Part shown: positions 7,342 through 14,400 of the stretch, piece by piece | Position numbering within the stretch: the stretch's first letter is position 1 | Layout of the letters: the number at the start of each line of letters is the position of its first letter | From: an uncultured Pseudorhodobacter sp. | Lineage (GTDB): Bacteria; Pseudomonadota; Alphaproteobacteria; Rhodobacterales; Rhodobacteraceae | Length of the DNA: 19,395 nt | Assembly: GCA_945957495.1 (NCBI GenBank) | Contig: CAMFLG010000010.1 | Coordinates: 1 to 19,395 of the forward strand | Direction: 5' to 3' | The notes under the pieces: model-generated | What the model was told of the DNA's origin: nothing | Seen by the model: the letters and a program-made list of their open reading frames with translations, nothing else | Databases searched by the model: none | Translations under genes and position numbers: made by a program

Positions 7342-8397
7342 ATGACAACCGCCCTTCGCCCCCTGCCCCTGTGGCTGTTTGCGCTGGCCACCCTTGCGCC
7401 CTTGGGCCTGTTCGCACTGGGGCTGTGGCAGGGCGGGATGTGGGCTGCGGCGGCGCTGATTTACATGACCGGATTTGCGGCGGCATTGGATCAGGTCAAG
7501 GGCCTGTTCATCGGTGACGCAGACGAAGGGACGGAATTTCCCGCCGCCGATGCGCTGTTGGTTGCGGTGGCGCTCGCCAGTCTGGCCCTGTTGCCAAGCA
7601 TCACCTGGGCGGTAGCGGGGGCGTCGGGCCTGTCTTTGGCGGCGCGGGTCGGGCTGTTTCTGGCGGCGGGCCTGTGGCTGGGGCAGGTCGCAAACCCTTG
7701 CGCGCATGAGCTTATTCATCGATCCGACCGCCACCTGTACCGGCTGGGGGTGCTGGTCTATGCGGTCTTGCTGTTCGGCCATCACGCCTCGGCGCATCGG
7801 CTTGTGCATCACGTTCATGCCGCAACGCCGGGCGATCCCAATAGCGCACGTTCCGGCGAAGGGTTCTATGCCTTTGCCTTTCGCGCCTGGTCCGGCAGCT
7901 TCCGGCAAGGCTATCTGGCCGAGGCGCGGCGGCGGGGTGCCGGGCGGCTGCACCCTTACGTCAGCTATTTCGCGCTTGCCGGGGCCAGCCTTTTGGCCGG
8001 GTTCTGGATCGCGGGTGTGCCGGGGATGCTGGTTTGGGCGGGGCTGGCCGCCCATGCGCAGATGCAACTGTTGCTGTCGGATTATGTGCAACATTACGGG
8101 TTGAACCGCCAACCTCTGCCCAATGGCCGCACCGAGCCGATGGCAGAGCGGCACAGCTGGAACGCGCCGCACTGGTTTTCCGCCGCCGTCATGCTGAACG
8201 CGCCGCGCCATTCCGATCACCACGCCCACCCGTCGCGCCCCTATCCCGCCCTGCGTCTGCCCGGGCCGGGGGACGCGCCGCATCTGCCCTGGCCGCTGCC
8301 AATGGCCTGCACCATCGCGTTGTTTCCGCCCCTGTGGAAACGCGCCATCCGCCCCCACCTGCTGCCTTGGCGCAGCCAACCCCCGGAGACCTTATGA
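7342..8397 (+). CDS. alkB: AlkB-type membrane di-iron alkane hydroxylase
   Basis: An integral-membrane non-haem di-iron monooxygenase of the alkane hydroxylase branch of the fatty-acid-desaturase superfamily; members hydroxylate terminal CH3 groups of medium-chain alkanes using rubredoxin. The 351-residue protein has several hydrophobic segments in its N-terminal third and all the histidine clusters: HELIH (122-126), HRLVHH (152-157) followed by the AlkB-like ATPGDPNSARSGEGFY, HYGLNRQ (251-257) and RHSDHHAHPSRPY (289-301). Two departures: box 2 reads AHRLVHH where characterised AlkB has EHNRGHH, and the protein is about 50 residues shorter than the Pseudomonas enzyme. No ribosome site is visible upstream of the ATG. 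No rubredoxin or rubredoxin reductase is nearby, so the actual substrate is uncertain. Its stop overlaps the next gene by ATGA. Confidence 0.85.
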   Translation: MTTALRPLPLWLFALATLAPLGLFALGLWQGGMWAAAALIYMTGFAAALDQVKGLFIGDADEGTEFPAADALLVAVALASLALLPSITWAVAGASGLSLAARVGLFLAAGLWLGQVANPCAHELIHRSDRHLYRLGVLVYAVLLFGHHASAHRLVHHVHAATPGDPNSARSGEGFYAFAFRAWSGSFRQGYLAEARRRGAGRLHPYVSYFALAGASLLAGFWIAGVPGMLVWAGLAAHAQMQLLLSDYVQHYGLNRQPLPNGRTEPMAERHSWNAPHWFSAAVMLNAPRHSDHHAHPSRPYPALRLPGPGDAPHLPWPLPMACTIALFPPLWKRAIRPHLLPWRSQPPETL

Positions 8398-8813
8398 TCC
8401 GCCAAACCCTGCTTGCGGCCTGCCTTCTGGCCACCGCCCTGCCCGCCATCGCAGCCCCCGCCCTAGCCGAGGACACCCCGATGAGCGCCGCCGCGTTCGA
8501 GGCCTTTGTGACGGGCAAAACGCTCAGCTATTCGCTGGCCGGTCAGGTGTTTGGAACCGAGGTTTACAAACCCGACCGCAAGGTGATCTGGGCCTTCACG
8601 AAAGAGGAATGCCGCGAAGGCTATTGGTACGACAAGGGCCCCGAAATCTGCTTTGTCTACGAAGACCCGAATGATCCGCAATGCTGGCTGTTCTACACCC
8701 GGGCCGATGGCATGTGGGCGCGGTTTGTCGGCGATGCGGCGGATGCGCCCCTGTCGCAAGTCAGCCCGTCGCAAGGCCCGCTCAGCTGTGCCGGGCCGAA
8801 TGTGGGGGCATAG
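8394..8813 (+). CDS. Small secreted cysteine-containing protein, function unknown
   Basis: A 139-residue protein whose ATG overlaps the TGA of the alkB-like gene (ATGA), with GGAG five bases before it, so the two are translationally coupled. Residues 1-25 are a signal peptide ending in APALA; the mature part starts EDTPMSAAAFEAF. The mature protein has four cysteines (73, 86, 97, 132), enough for two disulfides in the periplasm, and many aromatic residues (EGYWYDKG, ICFVYEDP, CWLFYTR). I recall similar small proteins with a GTEVY...CFVYEDP...CWLFY pattern from other Rhodobacterales, all of unknown function. No catalytic motif is visible. The start is certain from the overlap and signal peptide; an upstream open frame reaching back to 8034 is antiphase to alkB and not real. 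Confidence 0.88.
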   Translation: MIRQTLLAACLLATALPAIAAPALAEDTPMSAAAFEAFVTGKTLSYSLAGQVFGTEVYKPDRKVIWAFTKEECREGYWYDKGPEICFVYEDPNDPQCWLFYTRADGMWARFVGDAADAPLSQVSPSQGPLSCAGPNVGA

Positions 8814-8901
8814 GGGCGCCACAGCGCTTGGTCATTTCGAACATTCCGGGGGTTTGGGCCGGAACACCGCGATCCTGCAGACGGACGGTTTTTGTGATGG
8901 T

Positions 8902-8931
8902 TGCGGCGCGATGTTAAAGCAGCGCGCCGCA
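8902..8931. terminator. GC-rich hairpin between convergent genes
   Basis: The arms TGCGGCGCG (8902-8910) and CGCGCCGCA (8923-8931) pair perfectly over nine bases around a 12-base loop. The hairpin lies in the 144-base gap between the plus-strand secreted-protein gene and the minus-strand xseA stop, so it could end transcripts from either side. There is no T-run after it, which lowers confidence in intrinsic termination. The rest of the gap shows nothing recognisable. Confidence 0.5.
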
Positions 8932-8957
8932 GCAGCCTTCCACTTATCGAACAATCT

Positions 8958-10520
8958 TTAGAAAAGACTGCCCTGCTCTGGCTCTGCCTTGCCCGCAGGC
9001 CTTTTACGGCCCCGTCCGGTCAGGTCCAGCCGCCCATCGGCAAATTCAACCTCGATCGCCAGTGCCTTTTCGGCGGCGGCACGGCTGGTGACAACCGCGC
9101 CGTCCCCGCGCACCACGGCATAGCCGCGCCGCAGGGTTTCGGCGTAGCCTAGCGTCGTGCGGGTGCGATCCAACGCCTCCAGCCGTTGTTGCAGCCGCGC
9201 CAGCCGCTCTGCCGGGGCTGCCTGCAAGCGGGCGTCAAGCTGCGCCAGCTTGGCCTTGCCGTCGCTGGTCTTGCGGCTGGCATCGGCAATGAGCCGCGTC
9301 AGCGCCGGGCCAAGCCGTTTGGACAGGTTCTCGGCCCGGTCGCCATGGCGCTCCAGCCGTCGCGAAAGTGCAGCATCCAGCCGATTAAGTTGCGTGCCGG
9401 TCTGTTCGGTCTTGCGGCGGATCAGGGTCAGCAGCGCCTCTGGCCGCAGCCGCCCCGCCACGCCGCCAAAGCCCGCGCGTTTCTTCGCCGCCGCCATGCC
9501 CAGCGCACCGCCCAGACGTTGCACAGCCGCATCGTACCGCTGCCGGGGCGTGGCCAAAACAGCCTCCAGGCGGGGCAAGGCGCGGGACAGGTCGCGCAGA
9601 CGTTGGCCGCGCAGGCCAAGCCCCTGCGCCACGCCCCGGCTTTGCCGGGCGGCCAGCGCATCCAAAGCCGCCAAAAGATCCAGCCGCACCGGCACCGCCA
9701 GTTCCGCCGCCGCCGTGGGCGTGGGCGCCCGCAGATCGGCGGCATAGTCGATCAGCGTCGTATCAGTTTCGTGCCCCACGGCGGAAATCAGCGGAATACG
9801 GCTGGCCGCTGCCGCGCGCACCACGATTTCCTCGTTGAACCCCCACAGATCCTCCAAAGACCCACCGCCGCGCGCCACGATGATCAGATCGGGGCGCGGG
9901 ATCGGCCCACCCGGCGCGATGGCGTTAAAGCCGCGAATCGCAGCCGAAACCTCTGCTGCGCAGGCCTGCCCCTGCACCGCCACCGGCCAGATCAGCACAT
10001 GGCGGGGAAAGCGGTCGCGCAACCGGTGCAAGATATCGCGGATCACCGCACCAGAGGGCGAGGTGACGACCCCGATTACGCGTGGCAGATAGGGAATCGG
10101 CTGTTTGCGCGCGGGGTCGAACAGCCCTTCCGCCGCCAGCGCCGCCTTGCGCTTTTCCAGCATCGCCATCAGCGCGCCCGCCCCCGCCGGGGCCACATCA
10201 TCGACGATCAGCTGATATTTCGACTGGCCGGGAAAGGTGGTCATCCGCCCGGTGGCAATCACCTCCATGCCTTCCTCTGGCCGCACCTGCATCTTGGCGA
10301 CCTGCCCCTTCCAGCTGACCGCATCCAGACTGGCGCGATCATCCTTCAGCGCGAAATACAGATGCCCCGAGGCCGGGCGACTGACACGCCCCACCTCGCC
10401 GCGCACGCGGACAAAGCCAAATTCGCCCTCAATCACCTTTTTCACCGCCCCCGAAAGCTCGGACACGGTGAATTCCGGGGAATTGGACGGCGCGGGGGAA
10501 TCCTCAAAAAGATCGCTCAT
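8958..10520 (-). CDS. xseA: Exodeoxyribonuclease VII large subunit
   Basis: Large, catalytic subunit of exonuclease VII, which degrades single-stranded DNA from both ends in the cytoplasm together with the small subunit XseB (not in this window). The 520 residues comprise an N-terminal OB-fold (about 16-110, FTVSELSGAVKKVIEGEFGFVRVRGE split by loops), the catalytic region with VIGVVTSPSGAVIRDIL at 148-164, ARGGGSLEDLWGFNEE at 216-231 and ISAVGHETDTTLID at 245-258, and a long Ala/Arg/Leu-rich helical part to about 460 typical of the coiled-coil arm. The length is somewhat above the E. coli protein (456), mainly in that arm. The ATG follows the TGA of the upstream gene with no base between (TGAATG), and GGAGGGG lies in the tail of that gene, so translation is coupled. 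Confidence 0.96.
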   Translation of the reverse strand: MSDLFEDSPAPSNSPEFTVSELSGAVKKVIEGEFGFVRVRGEVGRVSRPASGHLYFALKDDRASLDAVSWKGQVAKMQVRPEEGMEVIATGRMTTFPGQSKYQLIVDDVAPAGAGALMAMLEKRKAALAAEGLFDPARKQPIPYLPRVIGVVTSPSGAVIRDILHRLRDRFPRHVLIWPVAVQGQACAAEVSAAIRGFNAIAPGGPIPRPDLIIVARGGGSLEDLWGFNEEIVVRAAAASRIPLISAVGHETDTTLIDYAADLRAPTPTAAAELAVPVRLDLLAALDALAARQSRGVAQGLGLRGQRLRDLSRALPRLEAVLATPRQRYDAAVQRLGGALGMAAAKKRAGFGGVAGRLRPEALLTLIRRKTEQTGTQLNRLDAALSRRLERHGDRAENLSKRLGPALTRLIADASRKTSDGKAKLAQLDARLQAAPAERLARLQQRLEALDRTRTTLGYAETLRRGYAVVRGDGAVVTSRAAAEKALAIEVEFADGRLDLTGRGRKRPAGKAEPEQGSLF

Positions 10521-11159
10521 TCAGTCCCCTCCACAGCCACCGCCGCAGCCATCACTACCGGAGGAATCGCCCCCACCGCAACCCGAACCACCGTCACCGG
10601 GGGCACCATAGGCCCAAAGGCCCTGCGATGAGCCCCATAGGCCCAGGATCACCGCGCCCACGAGCAAGATTATGAAAACCAGCTGGTTATGGAAATACAT
10701 GGCCCCGACCATACCCACGGCAAGCAGGCTTCGCCCGACCTTTGCTCCAGCAATATCGCGCAGCACTTCGGGCGAGGGCCAGACGCCTTTCGGTGGGTCG
10801 ATGCCGAACTCTGTACGGTAAAGGTCCAGCGTTGCCTGATAGGCGTTGTCCTTGTGGGCGGCGGGGCGGCCCGGAATGTGGTGCAGGGTTTTGCCAAGGA
10901 TCGTTGGGCAGAACTCGGTCATATAGGCCCGGGTATCCAACAGATGCTGATGCCAGACCCGGTCGATCAACGGCGATGGCGCAAGGATCTGGTTGCTGGT
11001 TGCAACAAGATAGACATAGCGGCGGTACTCATCGACCGCCGTTGCGGCCCGGTCAGGGGTCATCACCGTTTCCGCGCCGATCTGCGTGGCCAAAGAGCGG
11101 CCATCGCTCATCGGAAACCCGTAGGCCTGCAATCGTGCCCACAACGCCTTGTCACGCAT
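10521..11159 (-). CDS. Glycine-rich-domain-like membrane protein with Gly/Cys tail
   Basis: A 212-residue protein in three parts. The N-terminal soluble region carries LIDRVWHQHLLDTRAYMTEF, the W-H-x-H-L pattern found in GRDP-like proteins (plant glycine-rich-domain proteins and bacterial relatives). Two hydrophobic segments follow (SLLAVGMVGAMYF and LVFIILLVGAVILGLW, roughly 140-175). The last 27 residues are almost only Gly, Ser, Asp and Cys (GSGCGGGDSSGSDGCGGGC). The start at MRDKALW (11159) has AGGAGG five bases before it; an upstream in-frame ATG at 11180 lacks one. The gene abuts xseA exactly and diverges from purD across 63 bases. The His pair and the Cys-rich tail suggest metal binding, but that is inference; no function is known to me. 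Confidence 0.85.
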   Translation of the reverse strand: MRDKALWARLQAYGFPMSDGRSLATQIGAETVMTPDRAATAVDEYRRYVYLVATSNQILAPSPLIDRVWHQHLLDTRAYMTEFCPTILGKTLHHIPGRPAAHKDNAYQATLDLYRTEFGIDPPKGVWPSPEVLRDIAGAKVGRSLLAVGMVGAMYFHNQLVFIILLVGAVILGLWGSSQGLWAYGAPGDGGSGCGGGDSSGSDGCGGGCGGD

Positions 11160-11222
11160 CCTTGCCTCCTGTTGCGGCAAACCCTATGACGCCTCTATCC
11201 AAAGGCCAAGCGGGGGCGTGCG

Positions 11223-12485
11223 ATGAATATCCTCATTCTGGGAAGCGGTGGGCGCGAACATGCGCTGGCCTGGGCGGTGAAGCAGAACCCGAAATGTGAT
11301 CGGCTGATCGTGGCGCCGGGCAATGCCGGGATCGCGCAGCTGGCGGAATGCGCGGATTTCGACATTCTGGACGGCGCGGCGGTGGTGGATTTCTGCGAAG
11401 ACAACGCCATCAGCTTCGTCATCGTAGGGCCAGAGGCGCCGCTGGCTGCCGGTGTGGCCGATGCGACGCGGGCGGCGGGGTTTCTGACCTTTGGCCCCAG
11501 CGCCGCCGCGGCCCGGCTGGAGGCATCGAAGGCCTTCACCAAGGAAATCTGTGATGCCTGCGCCGCGCCGACAGCGGCCTATGCCCGCTTCACCGAGGCT
11601 GCGCCAGCGCGGGACTATATCCGCCGCATCGGCGCGCCGATTGTGGTCAAGGCCGATGGGCTGGCGGCGGGCAAGGGCGTGATTGTGGCGATGACAGAGG
11701 GTGAAGCCCTTGATGCCATTGACGATATGTTCGGCGGGGCCTTTGGCGGTGCGGGCGCCGAGGTGGTGATTGAAGAATTCATGACCGGCGAAGAGGCCAG
11801 CTTCTTTGTCCTGACCGACGGCGTGAACGCGCTGCCGATCGGCACCGCGCAGGATCACAAGCGGGTGGGCGATGGCGACACCGGGCCGAACACCGGCGGC
11901 ATGGGCGCCTATTCGCCCGCGCCGGTGCTGACCGATGCGATTGCCGACCGCGCAATGCGCGAGATCGTGCTGCCGACGATCCGCGAAATGGCGCGGCGCG
12001 GCACGCCCTATCAGGGGGTGCTTTATGCAGGCCTGATGATCAAGGACGGGCAAGGCCGGTTGGTGGAATACAACGCCCGCTTTGGCGACCCGGAAACGCA
12101 GGTGCTGATGATGCGGCTGGGCGCGCAGGCGCTGGATCTTTTGCTGGCCTGCGCCGAGGGGCGCTTGGCCGAGGCCAAGGTGAACTGGGCCGATGACCAT
12201 GCGATCACCGTGGTGATGGCGGCCAAGGGCTATCCGGGTGATTACCAGAAGGGCAGCGCGATCCACGGGTTGCACCGCCTGCCCGAAGACAGCCGCCATA
12301 TGTGCTTTCACGCCGGAACGGCAGAGAAAGACGGGCAGATCGTGGCCAATGGCGGCCGGGTGCTGAACGTCACCGCGCGCGGCGACACATTGGCCGATGC
12401 GCGCAACCGCGCCTATGCGATGATCGACCATATCAACTGGCCAGAAGGCTTCTGCCGGTCTGACATCGGCTGGCGCGCGCTCTAG
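11223..12485 (+). CDS. purD: Phosphoribosylamine--glycine ligase
   Basis: GAR synthetase, the second step of de novo purine synthesis: ATP-dependent joining of glycine to 5-phosphoribosylamine. The 420-residue ATP-grasp protein shows the full family pattern: LGSGGREHALAW at the N-terminus, FVIVGPEAPLAAG, FGPSAAAARLEASKAFTK, the ATP-binding PIVVKADGLAAGKGVIVA at about 138-155, QDHKRVGDGDTGPNTGGMGAYSP (broken only by normal variation) at about 216-238, and VEYNARFGDPETQ at about 279-291. The start at 11223 is preceded by a G-rich stretch (GGGGGCG). Length and motifs are complete, so the gene should be functional. The stop TAG at 12483-12485 is embedded in the AGGAGG of the next gene. Confidence 0.97.
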   Translation: MNILILGSGGREHALAWAVKQNPKCDRLIVAPGNAGIAQLAECADFDILDGAAVVDFCEDNAISFVIVGPEAPLAAGVADATRAAGFLTFGPSAAAARLEASKAFTKEICDACAAPTAAYARFTEAAPARDYIRRIGAPIVVKADGLAAGKGVIVAMTEGEALDAIDDMFGGAFGGAGAEVVIEEFMTGEEASFFVLTDGVNALPIGTAQDHKRVGDGDTGPNTGGMGAYSPAPVLTDAIADRAMREIVLPTIREMARRGTPYQGVLYAGLMIKDGQGRLVEYNARFGDPETQVLMMRLGAQALDLLLACAEGRLAEAKVNWADDHAITVVMAAKGYPGDYQKGSAIHGLHRLPEDSRHMCFHAGTAEKDGQIVANGGRVLNVTARGDTLADARNRAYAMIDHINWPEGFCRSDIGWRAL

Positions 12486-12489
12486 GAGG
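12484..12489 (+). promoter_or_regulatory. Shine-Dalgarno that fixes a TTG start
   Basis: A perfect AGGAGG starts inside the purD stop codon and ends five bases before TTG at 12495. It decides that non-standard start and implies the downstream gene is translated from the purD mRNA. Confidence 0.7.
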
Positions 12490-12494
12490 CGAGT

Positions 12495-13172
12495 TTGGAC
12501 CGGCGTCGCATTGCAAAGGGCGAATTTCGCAACAGGCAGGCCGAGTGCTTAGCCGTCGAATTTTCTAATCTTGTTGAATACGACATGGGCGCAACAACAA
12601 AGTTCCTTGAATTGGCTTGTGATACTTTTGAGTGTTTGCCGGAAGATCACCTCCATCGACTTTTCCCTTTCAGGCCGCAGGCGAATAGCGGCGGGAATCT
12701 TGCCGTTGGTGAGGAAAATGCGAAGGGGAATGGCTTACCCGCGCCTTTGCAAGCGCGATGGATCGCTTGGCGCGGTATCTGGGACGCCCTGCAAGACCGC
12801 AACCCCCGGTTGTATCTTGCCGATATGATGTCATCCATCGGCGAATCCCATAACGCGTCTTCGTGGCCGTATTCTCGGGAAGACCTGATCGAGGACTGGG
12901 TCGCGACCGGAGGCATAGAACACCCACCCTTTGGCGACTGTTACGAAATCGTTACCCCAGAGTTCTACTCCCATCTCCGCCACCTGCGAAGCCAAGTCGG
13001 GGGTTGGGTTTGCTGGTCTGATTCCCTTGAACGGGTTGAATTCTTGCCAGAGGCCATGTGGGAAGAACGCAAAGCACAAATGCGCGGTGTGCGGGAAGAC
13101 GGGCAACGCAGATCGCGAGAGATAGCGGCTTGGATGGCCAAACACTGGGGGCCGGATCGCGACAAAGACTGA
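12495..13172 (+). CDS. Hypothetical protein, TTG start, low-GC island
   Basis: A 225-residue protein I do not recognise. It starts at TTG with an ideal AGGAGG overlapping the purD stop. Base and codon use differ visibly from the neighbours: codons such as TTT, CTT, GTT, TTG and AAA are frequent, whereas purD and the bestrophin gene are strongly G/C-ending. The sequence has no signal peptide or membrane segment and is rich in Trp and acidic residues; a notable stretch is WVCWSDSLERVEFLPEAMW near residue 176, followed by a charged helical C-terminus (EERKAQMRGVREDGQRRSRE). Composition suggests recent acquisition, although no mobile-element remains flank it. The 157-base gap after it (13173-13329) contains a lone TTGACG near 13222 but no clear promoter or RNA gene. 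Confidence 0.75.
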   Translation: MDRRRIAKGEFRNRQAECLAVEFSNLVEYDMGATTKFLELACDTFECLPEDHLHRLFPFRPQANSGGNLAVGEENAKGNGLPAPLQARWIAWRGIWDALQDRNPRLYLADMMSSIGESHNASSWPYSREDLIEDWVATGGIEHPPFGDCYEIVTPEFYSHLRHLRSQVGGWVCWSDSLERVEFLPEAMWEERKAQMRGVREDGQRRSREIAAWMAKHWGPDRDKD

Positions 13173-13329
13173 TCCTATCCGGCCTGTTGCGTCGCATTGG
13201 GCTAACTTGCCTTTAGGCGTCTTGACGAAACCTCAGTCAACTGCCGGAAAGCGGGGCTTTTGCGGCAGATTTCGACTACAAAGGTCACAGCGGGCTTCGT
13301 AAGAACGGAAGAACGCGAAAGGAACCACC

Positions 13330-14229
13330 ATGATCGTCCGCGACAAACCCGGCATCTTGCAGTTGATGTTTTCGATGCGGGGCTCGGTTTTGCCGCACAT
13401 CCTGCGTCCCTTGGCGGTGCTGGTGGCGGTTTCGGCGGCGACGGTGCTGATCGACCGCAGCCTGTTCAAACTGCCCGAGTCCAACGTGGCACCGTTTTCG
13501 GTGCTGGGCGTGGCGCTGTCGCTGTTTCTGGGGTTTCGCAACAACGCGGCCTATGACCGGTGGTGGGAGGCGCGCAAGCTGTGGGGCGGGCTGGTGGCCG
13601 ATCTGCGCAGCCTCGCGCGCGAGTTGGATCTGTTCTTGACCGACACCGACACGCGCAAACATCTGCTGCGCCTGTCACTGGCCTTCCTGCACCTGCACCG
13701 GCTGAACCTGCGCCGCTTGTCCCCCGATGAGGCCGCCAAGGCGCCGCTTGCCACAGCCGGAATCGACGCATCCGCCGCACATCCGCCCTGCGCGGCCTTG
13801 GATGCGATGAATGCCACGCTCTCCCAAGCCTTGCGCGATGGCCGGATTGACGGCTTTGGCGCGCGCGCATTGTCGGCGCGGCTGGGTAGCATCGCGCTTA
13901 ATCAGGCGGGGTGTGAGCGGATCGCGACAACGCCCTTGCCTTACGTCTATTCGCTGCTGATCTTCCGCACCGTCTATCTGTATTGCCTGTTGCTGCCACT
14001 GGCGATGATCGGGCCAGAGGGTTGGCTGACACCCTTGTTCGTCGGGCTGGTGGCCTATGTGTTCCTGGGCCTTGCCGAAGTGACCGAGGATCTGGCGCAC
14101 CCTTTTGGCGGCACGCAGAACGCGCTGCCCTTGGATGCGATCTGCCGCACGGTTGAAATCAGCCTTGCCCCGCATCTGGGGCAAGAGCCGCCTGCACCCT
14201 TGAAACCGCAGGATTATTACCTGAGCTGA
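13330..14229 (+). CDS. Bestrophin-family (UPF0187/RFP-TM) ion channel protein
   Basis: A 299-residue inner-membrane protein of the bacterial bestrophin family; the eukaryotic relatives are chloride channels and some bacterial ones conduct cations. Recognition rests on the N-terminal transmembrane segment (LRPLAVLVAVSAATVLI), the family signature LGFRNNAAYDRWWEARKLWGG at about 67-87 (highly conserved RTNxAYxRWWEAR type), the paired hydrophobic segment VYSLLIFRTVYLYCLLLPLAMIG, and the C-terminal LAHPFGGTQNALPLDAICRTVE that matches the bestrophin ENPFG...NDLPLD element. The start has AAAGGA upstream. After the stop, CGACCC-TTC-GGGTCG (14235-14249) may end the transcript. Ion selectivity cannot be read from the sequence. 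Confidence 0.93.
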   Translation: MIVRDKPGILQLMFSMRGSVLPHILRPLAVLVAVSAATVLIDRSLFKLPESNVAPFSVLGVALSLFLGFRNNAAYDRWWEARKLWGGLVADLRSLARELDLFLTDTDTRKHLLRLSLAFLHLHRLNLRRLSPDEAAKAPLATAGIDASAAHPPCAALDAMNATLSQALRDGRIDGFGARALSARLGSIALNQAGCERIATTPLPYVYSLLIFRTVYLYCLLLPLAMIGPEGWLTPLFVGLVAYVFLGLAEVTEDLAHPFGGTQNALPLDAICRTVEISLAPHLGQEPPAPLKPQDYYLS

Positions 14230-14234
14230 CGCAA

Positions 14235-14249
14235 CGACCCTTCGGGTCG
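14235..14249 (+). terminator. Short hairpin after the bestrophin gene
   Basis: CGACCC and GGGTCG pair around a TTC loop, six bases after the stop codon. No T-run follows, so this is a weak terminator candidate. The rest of the 171-base gap to the RTX gene (14230-14400) shows a TTGAAA at 14364-14369 but no convincing full promoter. Confidence 0.4.
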
Positions 14250-14400
14250 CCTTGGAGACATTGGTGCCGTGCAGCATGCCGAAAGGCGCCGAATCTGCGC
14301 TGATCTACCCGAAAAGGAACGTCGCCCATCGCCAGATCACTTGCATGCCAGATCGCGCCGTGATTGAAATATAGGGGTCGCTTTAACGTAATGAGGGCAC

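Noticed and set aside
7234..8379. Minus-strand open frame of 381 codons opposite the alkB-like gene
   Set aside because: Composition (Gln, Arg, His, Pro) typical of an antisense shadow; the plus strand encodes a recognisable membrane hydroxylase.
9186..10631. Plus-strand open frame of 481 codons opposite xseA
   Set aside because: Shadow of xseA: no motif, odd Arg/Gln/His composition, while xseA shows all family motifs.
11184..12431. Minus-strand open frame of 415 codons opposite purD
   Set aside because: Shadow of purD in high-GC sequence; no domain signature and it is overlapped by a clear housekeeping gene.
13173..13329. Gap between the TTG gene and the bestrophin gene examined for a tRNA, small RNA or small ORF
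   Set aside because: No cloverleaf, terminator or reading frame with a ribosome site was seen; only an isolated TTGACG hexamer.
14230..14400. Gap before the RTX gene considered as a small RNA locus
   Set aside because: Two modest hairpins are visible but no T-run or promoter pair, so a non-coding RNA cannot be supported.
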